Source: Chryseobacterium indoltheticum (GTDB taxonomy: Bacteria; Bacteroidota; Bacteroidia; Flavobacteriales; Weeksellaceae). From it: a DNA stretch of 64,000 nt. The stretch is taken from contig NZ_CP033929.1 of the NCBI RefSeq assembly GCF_003815915.1, forward strand, positions 868,001 through 932,000, written 5' to 3'. Positions 16,431 through 24,453 of this stretch are shown here, in pieces. Position numbers and translations under genes: made by a program. The first letter of the stretch is position 1; every line of letters begins with the position of its first letter. The notes under the pieces were generated by a model, which was given only the letters and a program-made list of their open reading frames with translations, was not told where the DNA came from and searched no databases.

Positions 16431-17555
16431 ATGATTTACATTCACATCCCTTTCTGCAAACAGAAATGCAGCTATTGCAATTTTCATTTTTCCACTTCTT
16501 TGAATTTTAAAGATGAAATGCTGGATGCAATGAAAAAGGAAATTTTCCTCAGAAAAGATGAGCTTCAGAACAAAAATTTACAGTCTCTATATTTCGGTGG
16601 CGGAACTCCCTCTGTACTTTCGGCAGATGAAATAAAGTCTTTAATTGATGAAGTTTTAAAACATTTCAATTTTAATAATGACATTGAAATTACTTTGGAA
16701 GCCAATCCTGATGATTTAAATTCTCAATTTTTAAAAGGACTGTCATGTTCTCCGATTAACCGTTTGTCTATCGGAACGCAAAGTTTTTTTGATGAAGATC
16801 TGAAACTGATGAATCGTGCACATAATGCCTCCGAAGCAGAAAGTTCTATTAAAAGAGCGCAGGATTTCGGATTTGAAAATTTGAGTATTGATTTAATTTA
16901 CGGTTCACCCAATTCCAATCTGGAGATATGGAAGGAAAATTTAAGCAAAACAATTGCGCTTGAAGTTCCACATATTTCGTCTTATGCTTTAACGGTTGAG
17001 CCAAAAACGGCTTTAGAAAACTGGATTTCGAAAGGAAAAGTTTCAAATCCTAAAGAAGAAGAGCAGAATCGTGAGTTTTATTACATGATTGATTTTCTGA
17101 AAGATCATGGTTTTAATCATTATGAAGTCTCTAATTTTGCCAAAGAAGGATTTTATTCAAGACACAATTCTGCATACTGGAAATATCAGGAATATTTAGG
17201 TATTGGCCCTTCCGCACATTCTTACAACGGAAATGATGTACGAAGCTGGAATGTAGCCAATAATCAACAATACATCAAAAAATTAAATTCAAATATTTTA
17301 GCCAAAGAAACCGAAATCCTTTCACAGCAAGACCAGTTCAATGAGATGATTATGATTAGTTTAAGAACGATTTGGGGCGTAGATCTGACAAGTTTAAATC
17401 AAAAATTTTCACCCAATATCTTAGATAAATTTAATAAAGAAATTCAGCATAAAATAGAGGAAGGAATTTTAAAAATTGAAGATAATCACCTTAAGATTCC
17501 TGAAAAACATTGGTTTATGGCAGACGGAATCGCTTCAGATTTATTTATTGTCTAG
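16431..17555 (+). CDS. hemW: HemW-like radical SAM protein (coproporphyrinogen III oxidase-like)
   Basis: The product has 374 residues. The radical SAM cluster motif CKQKCSYC (Cys9, Cys13, Cys16) follows MIYIHIPF, the usual HemW start. Further signatures are LYFGGGTPSVLSADEI, EANPDDLN, RLSIGTQSFFDEDLK, and LIYGSPNSN, then YEVSNFAKEGFYSRHNSAYW. HemW inserts heme into respiratory proteins and is distinct from the HemN oxidase. The start codon is immediately preceded by the T-tract of the upstream gene's terminator, with no room for a leader, so expression probably depends on read-through or on a promoter within the upstream gene. Confidence 0.92.
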   Translation: MIYIHIPFCKQKCSYCNFHFSTSLNFKDEMLDAMKKEIFLRKDELQNKNLQSLYFGGGTPSVLSADEIKSLIDEVLKHFNFNNDIEITLEANPDDLNSQFLKGLSCSPINRLSIGTQSFFDEDLKLMNRAHNASEAESSIKRAQDFGFENLSIDLIYGSPNSNLEIWKENLSKTIALEVPHISSYALTVEPKTALENWISKGKVSNPKEEEQNREFYYMIDFLKDHGFNHYEVSNFAKEGFYSRHNSAYWKYQEYLGIGPSAHSYNGNDVRSWNVANNQQYIKKLNSNILAKETEILSQQDQFNEMIMISLRTIWGVDLTSLNQKFSPNILDKFNKEIQHKIEEGILKIEDNHLKIPEKHWFMADGIASDLFIV

Positions 17556-17632
17556 GCTGGAAGTCAGAAGCTAGAAGATGGAAGGCTTGTTTGTGAAAAA
17601 CTTCCAACATCCGGCTTCCAACATCCGACAAT
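17556..17632. repeat. Heptamer repeat tract, inverted halves (copy 4)
   Basis: Beginning directly after the hemW stop codon, 7-base units of type GNNNGAA (GCTGGAA, GTCAGAA, GCTAGAA, GATGGAA) are followed by a central spacer of two units. Units of the complementary type come next (AAACTTC, CAACATC, CGGCTTC, CAACATC). The tract ends 6 bases before the murI promoter. Confidence 0.85.
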
Positions 17633-17637
17633 TTCAC

Positions 17638-17645
17638 TATTTTTG
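17638..17645 (+). promoter_or_regulatory. -7 promoter element for murI
   Basis: TATTTTTG is an exact TAnnTTTG. It overlaps an in-frame upstream TTG, so the real murI start must be downstream of it. Confidence 0.6.
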
Positions 17646-17663
17646 TACCAAATTTCACATCGT

Positions 17664-18494
17664 TTGAAAACTAAAAAACAAGATTATTCGCATCTTTCGC
17701 CAAAGCAGCCTATCGGTATTTTTGATAGTGGAGTGGGAGGTTTAACGGTTGCCAAAGAAATAAAAAGACTTCTTCCCCATGAAGATCTTATTTATTTTGG
17801 GGATACTAAGCATCTTCCTTACGGTGAAAAATCAAAAGAAGCGATTATAGAATATTCTACGAAAATTTCTAATTTCCTTTTAGAACAAAACTGCAAAGCG
17901 ATTGTAATTGCCTGTAATACGGCTACGGCAAATGCATTGCAGGATGTTATGAATTCAGTTGCAGGGAAAGTTCCTGTGATTGACGTTATCAATCCTGTTG
18001 CCGAAAAAGTGGCGTACGAAATTCATAATAATGTTGGGGTTATCGCAACGAAAGCAACGGTAAATTCGGGTTTGTATAAGAAGAGCATCCGTAAACATAA
18101 TAAGTTTATTAAAGTAGATGAACTGGCGACTCCGCTTTTGGTTCCTGCGATTGAAGAAGGTTTCAAAAATCATCCGATTACCCATTCTATCATTTACAAT
18201 TATCTGAGTAACGCCAAATTGAAAAATATTGAAACATTGATTCTCGGCTGTACCCACTATCCGCTTTTGATCGATGAGATCAAGCAATATTACGGAAATC
18301 GCGTTCGCGTGATTGATTCTCCAAATATTGTTGCTAATCATTTGACGATTATTTTAGATAAATATCATCTTTTGAATGATAATAATCCAAAGCCGAATTA
18401 CAAATTTTACCTTTCGGATATCACCAAAAATTTTGAGAAAATCTCCAAGAAATTCTTTGGTAAGACCATTGATTTAGAATTGAAAGTATTATAA
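17664..18494 (+). CDS. murI: Glutamate racemase
   Basis: The product has 276 residues from a TTG codon at 17664. The family motif PIGIFDSGVGGLTVAKEI is near residue 15, the first catalytic Cys is in IVIACNTATANAL, and the second in LILGCTHYPLLIDEI. The enzyme makes D-glutamate for peptidoglycan. No ATG occurs between the promoter at 17638-17645 and the conserved domain. The TTG at 17664 gives an N-terminus starting (M)KTKKQDYSHL. The TTG at 17643 is rejected because it overlaps the -7 element. The gene ends in a strong terminator shared with rsmD. Confidence 0.93.
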   Translation: MKTKKQDYSHLSPKQPIGIFDSGVGGLTVAKEIKRLLPHEDLIYFGDTKHLPYGEKSKEAIIEYSTKISNFLLEQNCKAIVIACNTATANALQDVMNSVAGKVPVIDVINPVAEKVAYEIHNNVGVIATKATVNSGLYKKSIRKHNKFIKVDELATPLLVPAIEEGFKNHPITHSIIYNYLSNAKLKNIETLILGCTHYPLLIDEIKQYYGNRVRVIDSPNIVANHLTIILDKYHLLNDNNPKPNYKFYLSDITKNFEKISKKFFGKTIDLELKVL

Positions 18495-18500
18495 AACGAA

Positions 18501-18523
18501 AAAAGACTCATGATGAGTCTTTT
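18501..18523. terminator. Bidirectional terminator between murI and rsmD
   Basis: AAAAGACTCA and TGAGTCTTTT form a perfect 10-bp stem with a 3-base loop. It is A-rich on one side and T-rich on the other, and it serves convergent genes. Confidence 0.85.
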
Positions 18524-18525
18524 TT

Positions 18526-19125
18526 TTATTCTGCAATGTCGCTATTTTCAGCTTGTGTCTCGATTTCAGTTTCCTGATAAGGTTCGTAAAAACTGAAGCT
18601 CACATTCCCGTATTTTCTGGTGAATTTATAATTCGGATGATCAAGCTTTAATCTGCTTTGATGTTCCACGATCAAAATTCCGTTAGGCTTCAGATATTTA
18701 TTTTTTAGAACCAAAGAAAGCAATTCGTGATACTTTTTTTCCTCAGTTTCAAATGGTGCATCAGCAAAAACGATTTCGTAAGATTTATTATTTCTGAATT
18801 TTTTAAGCCAGTCAAAAACATCCCCTCTTTGCGTATTTACCTGCAGACTCATGTCAAGTTCTGAAGCAGTAGCATTGATAAAAGATGTATGTTTCGGGTT
18901 CATTTCAACCGAAGTCACATCCTGGCAACCTCTTGACGCAAATTCAAAAGTAATGGAGCCAATTCCTGCAAAAAGATCAAGAACGGAAATCGACTGCATA
19001 TCGTAAGTGTTCTCCAAAATGCTGAAAAGGGCTTCTTTAGCAAAATCGGTGGTTGGTCTTACATCAAAGTTTTTGGGAGCGGCTATTTTTTTTGCTTTCC
19101 ATTTACCGGCAATTATTCTGTACAT
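18526..19125 (-). CDS. rsmD: RsmD-like 16S rRNA (guanine-N2) methyltransferase
   Basis: The product has 199 residues. YRIIAGKWKAKKIAAPKNFDVRPTTDFAKEALFSIL is the N-terminal RsmD signature (long enough to be specific), VLDLFAGIGSITFEFASRG is the SAM-binding motif I, and IVFADAPFE is the catalytic motif IV region. The enzyme methylates G966 of 16S rRNA. Motif IV in N-methyltransferases is normally (D/N)PP(Y/F); here it is DAPF, with Ala replacing the first Pro. This may be a lineage-specific change. The C-terminus is an acidic Gln-rich tail. Confidence 0.88.
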   Translation of the reverse strand: MYRIIAGKWKAKKIAAPKNFDVRPTTDFAKEALFSILENTYDMQSISVLDLFAGIGSITFEFASRGCQDVTSVEMNPKHTSFINATASELDMSLQVNTQRGDVFDWLKKFRNNKSYEIVFADAPFETEEKKYHELLSLVLKNKYLKPNGILIVEHQSRLKLDHPNYKFTRKYGNVSFSFYEPYQETEIETQAENSDIAE

Positions 19126-19130
19126 TTTTT

Positions 19131-19207
19131 GTTAGATTTTAGATGATAGGTGAAAGGTAGCAGCAGCGGAAACTAAATCCTAAAATCTGCATCCTATAAC
19201 CTAATTA
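19131..19207. repeat. Heptamer repeat tract, inverted halves (copy 5)
   Basis: Eleven 7-base units span the gap between the rsmD start and the DUF3822 gene end. The left half is GTTAGAT, TTTAGAT, GATAGGT, GAAAGGT. The centre is AGCAGCA and GCGGAAA. The right half is CTAAATC, CTAAAAT, CTGCATC, CTATAAC, CTAATTA. The last unit includes the stop codon of the DUF3822 gene. Confidence 0.85.
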
Positions 19208-19917
19208 AGGATAAAATTCTTGTTCGGAACATTATCATAGACAACTTTCAGGTTTTTTACAAACTTCTGAAGTTCTGAAATGAATGTTTCATTCTCTGTG
19301 GTTTCACCATACACATAAAAATAGGTTTCGTTTATTCCAAAACCGATTTTACTTAACGTAAACATCACAAAATAAAGAAAGTCTACTTCCGAATTGACAT
19401 CCAAGTTATTATAAAGGATGATTTTTTTATTTGAAATCGCAAAAAACTCACATTGGTTATGATAAAGATTGATGTGAATTTCTTTATTATTCTTATTGTT
19501 GATCGAGTTTAAAAATTTCTCTCCAGAAAAATTAAATTTTACCGGAACTGAAAGATCTTTTATTTTATTATAAAATTCTTTCGGAAAAGTATAATAAAAC
19601 TGTAGCTTAAACTTTTTGTTTACAGAAAGCATCAGTTCTTCATTTTCTTTGTCAACAGGCGCATTGAAGGCAATAAGATCATATCCCGAATCGTGATCTT
19701 CAAAACCTTCGGGCATTAAAGTAAAATGATTCAGTGCAGAAACTACAGAAATTTCGTCATATCTCTGTTTTAGCAATGCATCTTCCAGCTTCGCTGAAAT
19801 GAAATTCTTGGGCGATTCTTCGTTTACGAAATAAGACTTTTCCTCCAAAACACTTTTGTTTTTGATGATTTGGTAGATCAGCCCGTCTTTGGTAAAAAGT
19901 AAATTTAGTACGTTCAT
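19201..19917 (-). CDS. DUF3822 family protein
   Basis: The product has 238 residues, without a signal peptide or membrane segment. It fits DUF3822, a Bacteroidetes family with an actin/ASKHA-like layout: MNVLNLLFTKDGLIYQII at the N-terminus, the EISVVSALNHFTLMPEGF segment at about 58-75, IHINLYHNQCEFFAISNKKI at about 150, and ETYFYVYGETTENETFISEL near the end. Its function is unknown. It is usually next to rsmD, as here. An exact minus-strand TAnnTTTG lies at 19931-19938. Confidence 0.85.
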   Translation of the reverse strand: MNVLNLLFTKDGLIYQIIKNKSVLEEKSYFVNEESPKNFISAKLEDALLKQRYDEISVVSALNHFTLMPEGFEDHDSGYDLIAFNAPVDKENEELMLSVNKKFKLQFYYTFPKEFYNKIKDLSVPVKFNFSGEKFLNSINNKNNKEIHINLYHNQCEFFAISNKKIILYNNLDVNSEVDFLYFVMFTLSKIGFGINETYFYVYGETTENETFISELQKFVKNLKVVYDNVPNKNFILN

Positions 19918-19930
19918 ATTACAATTGTTG

Positions 19931-19938
19931 CAAATTTA
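19931..19938 (-). promoter_or_regulatory. -7 promoter element for the DUF3822 gene
   Basis: The minus strand reads TAAATTTG, 13 bases upstream of the ATG at 19917. It overlaps the stop codon of the Smr gene. Confidence 0.5.
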
Positions 19939-20430
19939 GTGAAATTCTACCATTACCGCACCCGATTGATGATGAAGTATTTCTTTATTGTAAAAATCAA
20001 GATTGGGCTGGCTTTCAAGTACGTCCCAAACTAAATTTTGAAGTACACCATCGCCAATGCCGTGGACAATTTCAAGTCTTTTTAAATGATTTTTGCGGCA
20101 AAAATTAATCGTTTGAATCAGTTTTTCCTTTTGCAGAAACAGTCTTTCAAAACTGTCATAATCATGCGGATTCTTTACCAGATTCTGAAAATGTAAATCA
20201 AGAATTAATGGACTTTTATCGTGCTTTTTAGAAATTACTTTTCTGGGTTCGGCTTTTTTTATGATTTTAATATTTTCATAAATTTCAGCATCTTTCGGAA
20301 CCAGCTTTTCTTTCGGATATTGATAGGTAAAACCATATTCGTCTTTAAAAACCACAATATTTCCATTCACCGAAGTAATCACTCCGCTTAAATCTTCATC
20401 CACTACCGAAACTTTATTGCCAATTTTCAT
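19936..20430 (-). CDS. Small Smr-domain protein
   Basis: The product has 164 residues. An N-terminal KOW/SH3-like segment (MKIGNKVSVVDEDLSGVI, residues 1-55) is followed by a short linker and a C-terminal Smr domain with the LDLHF motif at about 94-98 and HGIGDGVLQNLVWDVL at about 124. Smr domains are nicking endonucleases related to MutS2 C-termini. This compact SH3 + Smr layout (DUF2027-like) is common in Flavobacteria and may act on mRNA or on stalled ribosomes. The exact substrate is unknown. Confidence 0.85.
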   Translation of the reverse strand: MKIGNKVSVVDEDLSGVITSVNGNIVVFKDEYGFTYQYPKEKLVPKDAEIYENIKIIKKAEPRKVISKKHDKSPLILDLHFQNLVKNPHDYDSFERLFLQKEKLIQTINFCRKNHLKRLEIVHGIGDGVLQNLVWDVLESQPNLDFYNKEILHHQSGAVMVEFH

Positions 20431-20480
20431 AATTATCTTTCATCGCAAGGAACGAAGCAATCTTTTATTTTTTTTAATTT

Positions 20481-20512
20481 TAACTAACTAACTAACTAAC
20501 TAACTAGCTAAC
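20481..20512. repeat. TAAC tetranucleotide tract
   Basis: Six perfect TAAC units are followed by TAGC and one more TAAC. The stop codon of the phosphoesterase gene lies inside the tract. Every minus-strand frame through it reaches TAG quickly, so length change would affect only the 3' untranslated region. Confidence 0.85.
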
Positions 20513-21011
20513 TATAAACCTTTGGACCCAACTCAATAATCGCCAGATCCTTTATTTCTTCACCATCAATTACAAACTGCATCATCGTTCTCATTTTATG
20601 CCAGCCTTGTTTTCCGCAAGCTCCCGGATTTAGATGCAGCAATTTATATTTATCATCATACATTGCCTTTAAAATATGAGAATGCCCAGAAATAAATAAT
20701 TTCGGAGCTTTTTCTGAAATTTCTTTTTTGGCTAAAGGAGTATATTTTCCGGGATAACCGCCAATATGGATCATTAAAACTTCTACATTTTCACAAAAAA
20801 AACGGTTTACTTCAGGAAATTCAGAACGGATTTTTATGCCGTCGATATTTCCGTAAACTCCTTTTAAAGGCTTTATTTTTTCGAGTTGCTCAATAATCTC
20901 AAAGCTTCCAAAATCTCCGCAATGCCAGATTTCATCAGCTTGTTTTGCGTAATCTAAAATTCGATCATCAATATAAGAATGGGAATCGGAGAGGAGTAAA
21001 ATTTTGGTCAT
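20508..21011 (-). CDS. YfcE/MJ0936-type metallophosphoesterase
   Basis: The product has 167 residues and the small phosphodiesterase fold: ILLLSDSHSYIDDRIL (D-x-H metal site) at 4-19, DEIWHCGDFGSFEII (GD motif) at about 27, YGNIDGIKIRSEFP (GN-x-D) at about 53, MIHIGGYPGKY, and FISGHSHILKAMYD (GHSH) at about 107. Such enzymes hydrolyse phosphodiesters with two metal ions. The substrate is unknown. A minus-strand -7 element lies at 21039-21046, divergent from the serine hydrolase promoter. Confidence 0.92.
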   Translation of the reverse strand: MTKILLLSDSHSYIDDRILDYAKQADEIWHCGDFGSFEIIEQLEKIKPLKGVYGNIDGIKIRSEFPEVNRFFCENVEVLMIHIGGYPGKYTPLAKKEISEKAPKLFISGHSHILKAMYDDKYKLLHLNPGACGKQGWHKMRTMMQFVIDGEEIKDLAIIELGPKVYS

Positions 21012-21038
21012 TGTTTAACGTAAACTTTTTTGAGATTT

Positions 21039-21046
21039 CAAATTTA
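21039..21046 (-). promoter_or_regulatory. -7 promoter element for the phosphoesterase gene
   Basis: The minus strand reads TAAATTTG, 27 bases upstream of the ATG at 21011. Confidence 0.55.
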
Positions 21047-21066
21047 CTTAATTATACTGAATTGTT

Positions 21067-21074
21067 TAAATTTG
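21067..21074 (+). promoter_or_regulatory. -7 promoter element for the serine hydrolase gene
   Basis: TAAATTTG is an exact TAnnTTTG, 16 bases before the ATG at 21091. Confidence 0.55.
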
Positions 21075-21090
21075 AGAAAATTTTAAAATA

Positions 21091-22632
21091 ATGAAGCACA
21101 ACTTCTCTTTATTCTTTCTTTTAGTTTCTTTCATCTCTTTTGCACAGGTTGAAGAAAAAAAATTAGACGAACTTATTCAAAATACGTTAAAAACTTTTGA
21201 TGTTCCGGGGATGTCGGTCGGTATCATCAAAGATGGAAAAATAATTTATTCAAAAGGTTTTGGGGTACGTTCATTAACAACAAAACAACCAATGGATGAC
21301 AATACTTTGGTGGGAATTGCATCCAATTCTAAAGCTTTTACATGTACTGCTTTGGCGATTTTAGCAGATGAAGGAAAACTAAATTGGGATGATAAAGTTT
21401 CAAAATATATTCCCGAATTTCAAATGTACGATCCGTACGTCTCTCAAAATGTAACGATCAAGGATTTGGTGACTCACAGAGCCGGCTTAGGTTTGGGACA
21501 GGGTGATTTGATGTTTTTTCCGGAAGGCGGGAATCTTACGGTGAATGATATTATACATAATGTAAGGTATTTAAAACCTGAAAACCCTTTCCGTACAACT
21601 TTAGATTATAATAACATCATGTTTATTGTTGCCGGAGAAGTGATTCACCGAGTTTCAGGATTAAGTTGGGCCGATTTTATCGAACAAAAAATCATGAAAC
21701 CGGTTGGCATGACTTCAAGTTTCGGAAGTTACAACAGAGCAAAAACAGTTGCTAATAAAATTGATGCGCATGCTCCTGTTGATGGAAAGGCCATCGCCGT
21801 TCCTCATGATTGGAACGAAACGGGAAATGCCGCTGGCGGAATTATGAGTAACATTAAAGATATGACGACTTGGGCAGAATTTCTTCTGAATAATTTCACT
21901 ACTAAAGATGGTAAAAAATTAGTTTCAGATAAAAACGTTCAGCAGCTTTGGAGTTTGCAGATTCCTGATAAGGTTGCAATGAAAAACCCTTACGATACGA
22001 GCTTTTACGGATATGGTTTAGGTTGGTTTTTAAGTGATGTGAAAGGTCATAAACAAGTACAGCATACCGGCGGATTGATTGGAACGGTTACTCAGTTTAC
22101 TTTGATTCCGGACATGAAATTGGGAATTGTAGTTTTAACAAATCAGCAATCCGGAGTAGCTTTCAACACGATTACAAACACGGTGAAAGATTCTTATTTA
22201 GGAATTGCCGACAGAAACTGGCTGAAAAACTATGCCGACAGAATACAGAAGGTAGAAGCAGAATATAATAAACAGAAAAAAGATGCTTTCGCAAAATCTG
22301 ATGCTTTCAAAAAAGATAAAAATCTACAGCCAAAAGCTGAACAGTTTGTCGGAAAATATAGTGATCAATGGTTTGGCGATGTGGAAATTGCTCAGCAGGC
22401 AAATACTTACAGGATTTCTTGTAAAAACTCTCCAAGACTGAAAGGTGAATTGCTTCCTTTTTCAAATAATACCTTTATTATCAAATGGGATGACAGAAGT
22501 TATGATGCCGATGCGTACATTATTTTTAGTTATGATGAAACTGGAAAAGCAGAATCTGCAAAAATGAAAGCAATTTCAGATATTACAGATTTCAGTTTTG
22601 ATTTTGATGATCTTGATTTGAGAAGAAAGTAA
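21091..22632 (+). CDS. Secreted serine hydrolase (beta-lactamase/PBP4* fold) with DUF3471 tail
   Basis: The product has 513 residues. A signal peptide (1-19, VSFISFAQ) precedes a class C beta-lactamase-like domain. The nucleophile motif is in IASNSKAFTCTALAILADEG (S-x-x-K, about 78-81), the Tyr motif is in LDYNNIMFIVAGEVIHRVSG (Y-x-N), and the KTG-like motif is HTGG in QVQHTGGLIGTVTQF. Residues 400-513 resemble DUF3471, often attached to such hydrolases. Enzymes of this type act as D-aminopeptidases, esterases or peptidases more often than as true beta-lactamases. It is probably periplasmic and transcribed alone. Confidence 0.9.
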   Translation: MKHNFSLFFLLVSFISFAQVEEKKLDELIQNTLKTFDVPGMSVGIIKDGKIIYSKGFGVRSLTTKQPMDDNTLVGIASNSKAFTCTALAILADEGKLNWDDKVSKYIPEFQMYDPYVSQNVTIKDLVTHRAGLGLGQGDLMFFPEGGNLTVNDIIHNVRYLKPENPFRTTLDYNNIMFIVAGEVIHRVSGLSWADFIEQKIMKPVGMTSSFGSYNRAKTVANKIDAHAPVDGKAIAVPHDWNETGNAAGGIMSNIKDMTTWAEFLLNNFTTKDGKKLVSDKNVQQLWSLQIPDKVAMKNPYDTSFYGYGLGWFLSDVKGHKQVQHTGGLIGTVTQFTLIPDMKLGIVVLTNQQSGVAFNTITNTVKDSYLGIADRNWLKNYADRIQKVEAEYNKQKKDAFAKSDAFKKDKNLQPKAEQFVGKYSDQWFGDVEIAQQANTYRISCKNSPRLKGELLPFSNNTFIIKWDDRSYDADAYIIFSYDETGKAESAKMKAISDITDFSFDFDDLDLRRK

Positions 22633-22671
22633 TGTTTTTTAAGAATTAAAATAGTGATTTATTATCAATAG

Positions 22672-22691
22672 AAACGGGCTTTAGCCCGTTT
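22672..22691. terminator. Bidirectional terminator with GGGCT palindrome
   Basis: AAACGGGC and GCCCGTTT form a perfect 8-bp stem around TTTA, between the convergent serine hydrolase and SixA genes. A related but imperfect GGGCTAAAGC motif follows at 22711-22720. Confidence 0.75.
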
Positions 22692-22808
22692 TTCTGTTTC
22701 TAAAATTAAATGGGCTAAAGCTGAAACTTAAGCTCATATTTTCAAACCCTCCTCGTCAAAAATTCTTTCGCCCTTCCAAAGGATGAAATTTTACGTGTTT
22801 ATAATTAA

Positions 22809-23285
22809 TTAAATTTTCCCGGGTTCGTAAAAGAAAAGTAGTTTCTTATCGGCTCCGTCAAACTGTGCCCAAGAATCACATTCAATTTGAAATCCTGCAA
22901 CACCACAAGTCGGGAAATGAAAAATATCCTCAGAAATAGAATTGGCAAAGTTGGAAATACCATTATTGTGTGAGAAAAACGCAACCGAATTCACATCATT
23001 ATTTAAATCATAGATGACCGACTGAAAATTATTTTCAGAAGGATTATATAGTTTTTCGTCTGTTACAAAAGTTGAATTATAGGTCTGATTAAAAATTTTG
23101 CAGGTAGCCAAAGCTCTTACTGCAGGGCTGGAAACGAAATAGTCTATAACGATATCATTATTTTTTAAAAATTTAGACATCTTTAAAGCATCCAGCAAAC
23201 CTTTATCTGCCAAAGGTCTGTCGAAGTCGCTGGTCTCTTCGGGCCAGTCACTTTTTGCATGTCTTACGAGGATAAGTTTCTTCAT
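22809..23285 (-). CDS. SixA-type phosphohistidine phosphatase (histidine phosphatase superfamily)
   Basis: The product has 158 residues from the ATG at 23283-23285. The catalytic RHG-like motif is LVRHAKSDW at residues 5-13 (RHA variant, as in SixA). Further along are RPLADKGLLDA, VSSPAVRALATC and FFSHNNGISNFAN, the second catalytic His region. SixA removes phosphate from phosphohistidine on HPt domains. No two-component genes are nearby, so the target is unknown. A reading frame 11 codons longer exists but begins outside the conserved domain. Confidence 0.88.
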   Translation of the reverse strand: MKKLILVRHAKSDWPEETSDFDRPLADKGLLDALKMSKFLKNNDIVIDYFVSSPAVRALATCKIFNQTYNSTFVTDEKLYNPSENNFQSVIYDLNNDVNSVAFFSHNNGISNFANSISEDIFHFPTCGVAGFQIECDSWAQFDGADKKLLFFYEPGKI

Positions 23286-23385
23286 TGTATTGAGTTTGAG
23301 TAAGATAAAATTAAACAAAAATTAACGTATAAAAAACATGATTTATAAAAAAAACTGTGTTAGGAATAAAATGAGTAAAATTTCT

Positions 23386-23393
23386 TAAATTTG
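23386..23393 (+). promoter_or_regulatory. -7 promoter element for ruvX-def
   Basis: TAAATTTG is an exact TAnnTTTG, only 7 bases before the ruvX ATG. Transcripts would be nearly leaderless. Confidence 0.6.
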
Positions 23394-23400
23394 CAGACTT

Positions 23401-23817
23401 ATGGGACAGATCATTGCTATAGACTACGGTAAAGCACGTTGTGGCGTTGCAGCAACCGACGATATGAAGATTATTGCAAGTGGTCTTGATACTGTGGAAA
23501 CACGTTTTCTGATGGATTTTTTAAAAAAATATACCGTTGAGAATAGTGTGGAAGCAATTGTGGTAGGTCTTCCTGTAGATTTGAAGGGTAATATTTCAGA
23601 AGTAGAAACAGATATTTTAGGGTTTATAGAAAACTTTAAAAAAGAATTTCCACAAATTGAAGTTCATCGTCTTGATGAAAGATTTACCTCAAAAATGGCT
23701 TCGTTTTTTATTTCGCAAAGCGGAAAAAGTAAAAAGCAGAGACAACAAAAAGGATTAATAGATAAAGTAAGTGCAACCATCATATTGCAGAATTTTTTAG
23801 AACAAAAAACAAGATGA
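23401..23817 (+). CDS. ruvX: RuvX/YqgF Holliday junction resolvase-like protein
   Basis: The product has 138 residues with the RNase H-like fold of YqgF. The first acidic residue is in IIAIDYGKARCGVAATDD (residues 4-21), AIVVGLPVDLKGNISEVE is the middle motif, and VHRLDERFTSKMA carries the next acidic pair. The C-terminal DKVSATIILQNFL is also typical. The family is linked to pre-16S rRNA 5'-end processing and to resolvase activity. The stop codon overlaps the def start (ATGA), so the two are translationally coupled. Confidence 0.94.
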   Translation: MGQIIAIDYGKARCGVAATDDMKIIASGLDTVETRFLMDFLKKYTVENSVEAIVVGLPVDLKGNISEVETDILGFIENFKKEFPQIEVHRLDERFTSKMASFFISQSGKSKKQRQQKGLIDKVSATIILQNFLEQKTR

Positions 23818-24386
23818 TTTTACCAATAAGAGCTTTTGGAGATCCTGTTTTAAGAAAAACGGGAAAAGAGATAGACAAAAATTATCCGGATCTGCAGGAA
23901 TTGATCGATAATATGTTTGAAACGATGTACAGTGCAAACGGTATTGGTTTGGCTGCCCCGCAGATCGGTTTAGATATAAGAATATTTATCGTAGACGTGA
24001 CGCCTTTGGCTGAAGATGAAGATTACGAAGATATTGCCGAAGAGTTGAAAGACTTTAAAAAAGTCTTTATCAATGCTCAAATTCTTGAAGAATCTGGCGA
24101 AGAATGGAAGTTTAACGAAGGCTGTCTTTCTATTCCTGATGTAAGAGAAGATGTGAAAAGAAAAAGCACAATTCTGATTGAATATTATGACGAAAATTTT
24201 GTAAAGCATACCGAAACTTTTTCCGATATTAGAGCCCGCGTAATTCAGCACGAATATGATCATATTGAAGGAACTCTTTTCACTGATCACTTAAGTGCCT
24301 TGAAGAAAAAGCTGGTAAAAGGAAAACTTACAAAAATCACTCAGGGAGAAGTATCTATTAGCTACAAAATGAGATTTCCAAAATAA
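23814..24386 (+). CDS. def: Peptide deformylase
   Basis: The product has 190 residues. All three deformylase motifs are present: GIGLAAPQIGLD at about 43 (G-x-G-x-A-A-x-Q), EGCLSIPDVR at about 104 (with the metal-ligand Cys), and QHEYDHIEG at about 144 (HExxH). The enzyme removes the formyl group from new proteins. It has an insertion between motifs 1 and 2 (EDEDYEDIAEELKDFKK), as usual in Bacteroidetes enzymes. It overlaps ruvX by 4 bases. Confidence 0.97.
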   Translation: MILPIRAFGDPVLRKTGKEIDKNYPDLQELIDNMFETMYSANGIGLAAPQIGLDIRIFIVDVTPLAEDEDYEDIAEELKDFKKVFINAQILEESGEEWKFNEGCLSIPDVREDVKRKSTILIEYYDENFVKHTETFSDIRARVIQHEYDHIEGTLFTDHLSALKKKLVKGKLTKITQGEVSISYKMRFPK

Positions 24387-24453
24387 TTTAAACTAAGAAA
24401 TATATTATTATAAAAAGCGTTATAGCTTTTACTGAAATTAAAAAAATAAAATT

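Noticed and set aside
20481..20512. TAAC tract as a phase-variation switch
   Set aside because: It lies after the coding end on the minus strand and any length gives a quick stop. It cannot switch the frame of the phosphoesterase.
21091..22632. Serine hydrolase as a resistance beta-lactamase
   Set aside because: The length, DUF3471-like tail and HTGG in place of KTG fit the broader serine hydrolase family. Resistance cannot be claimed.
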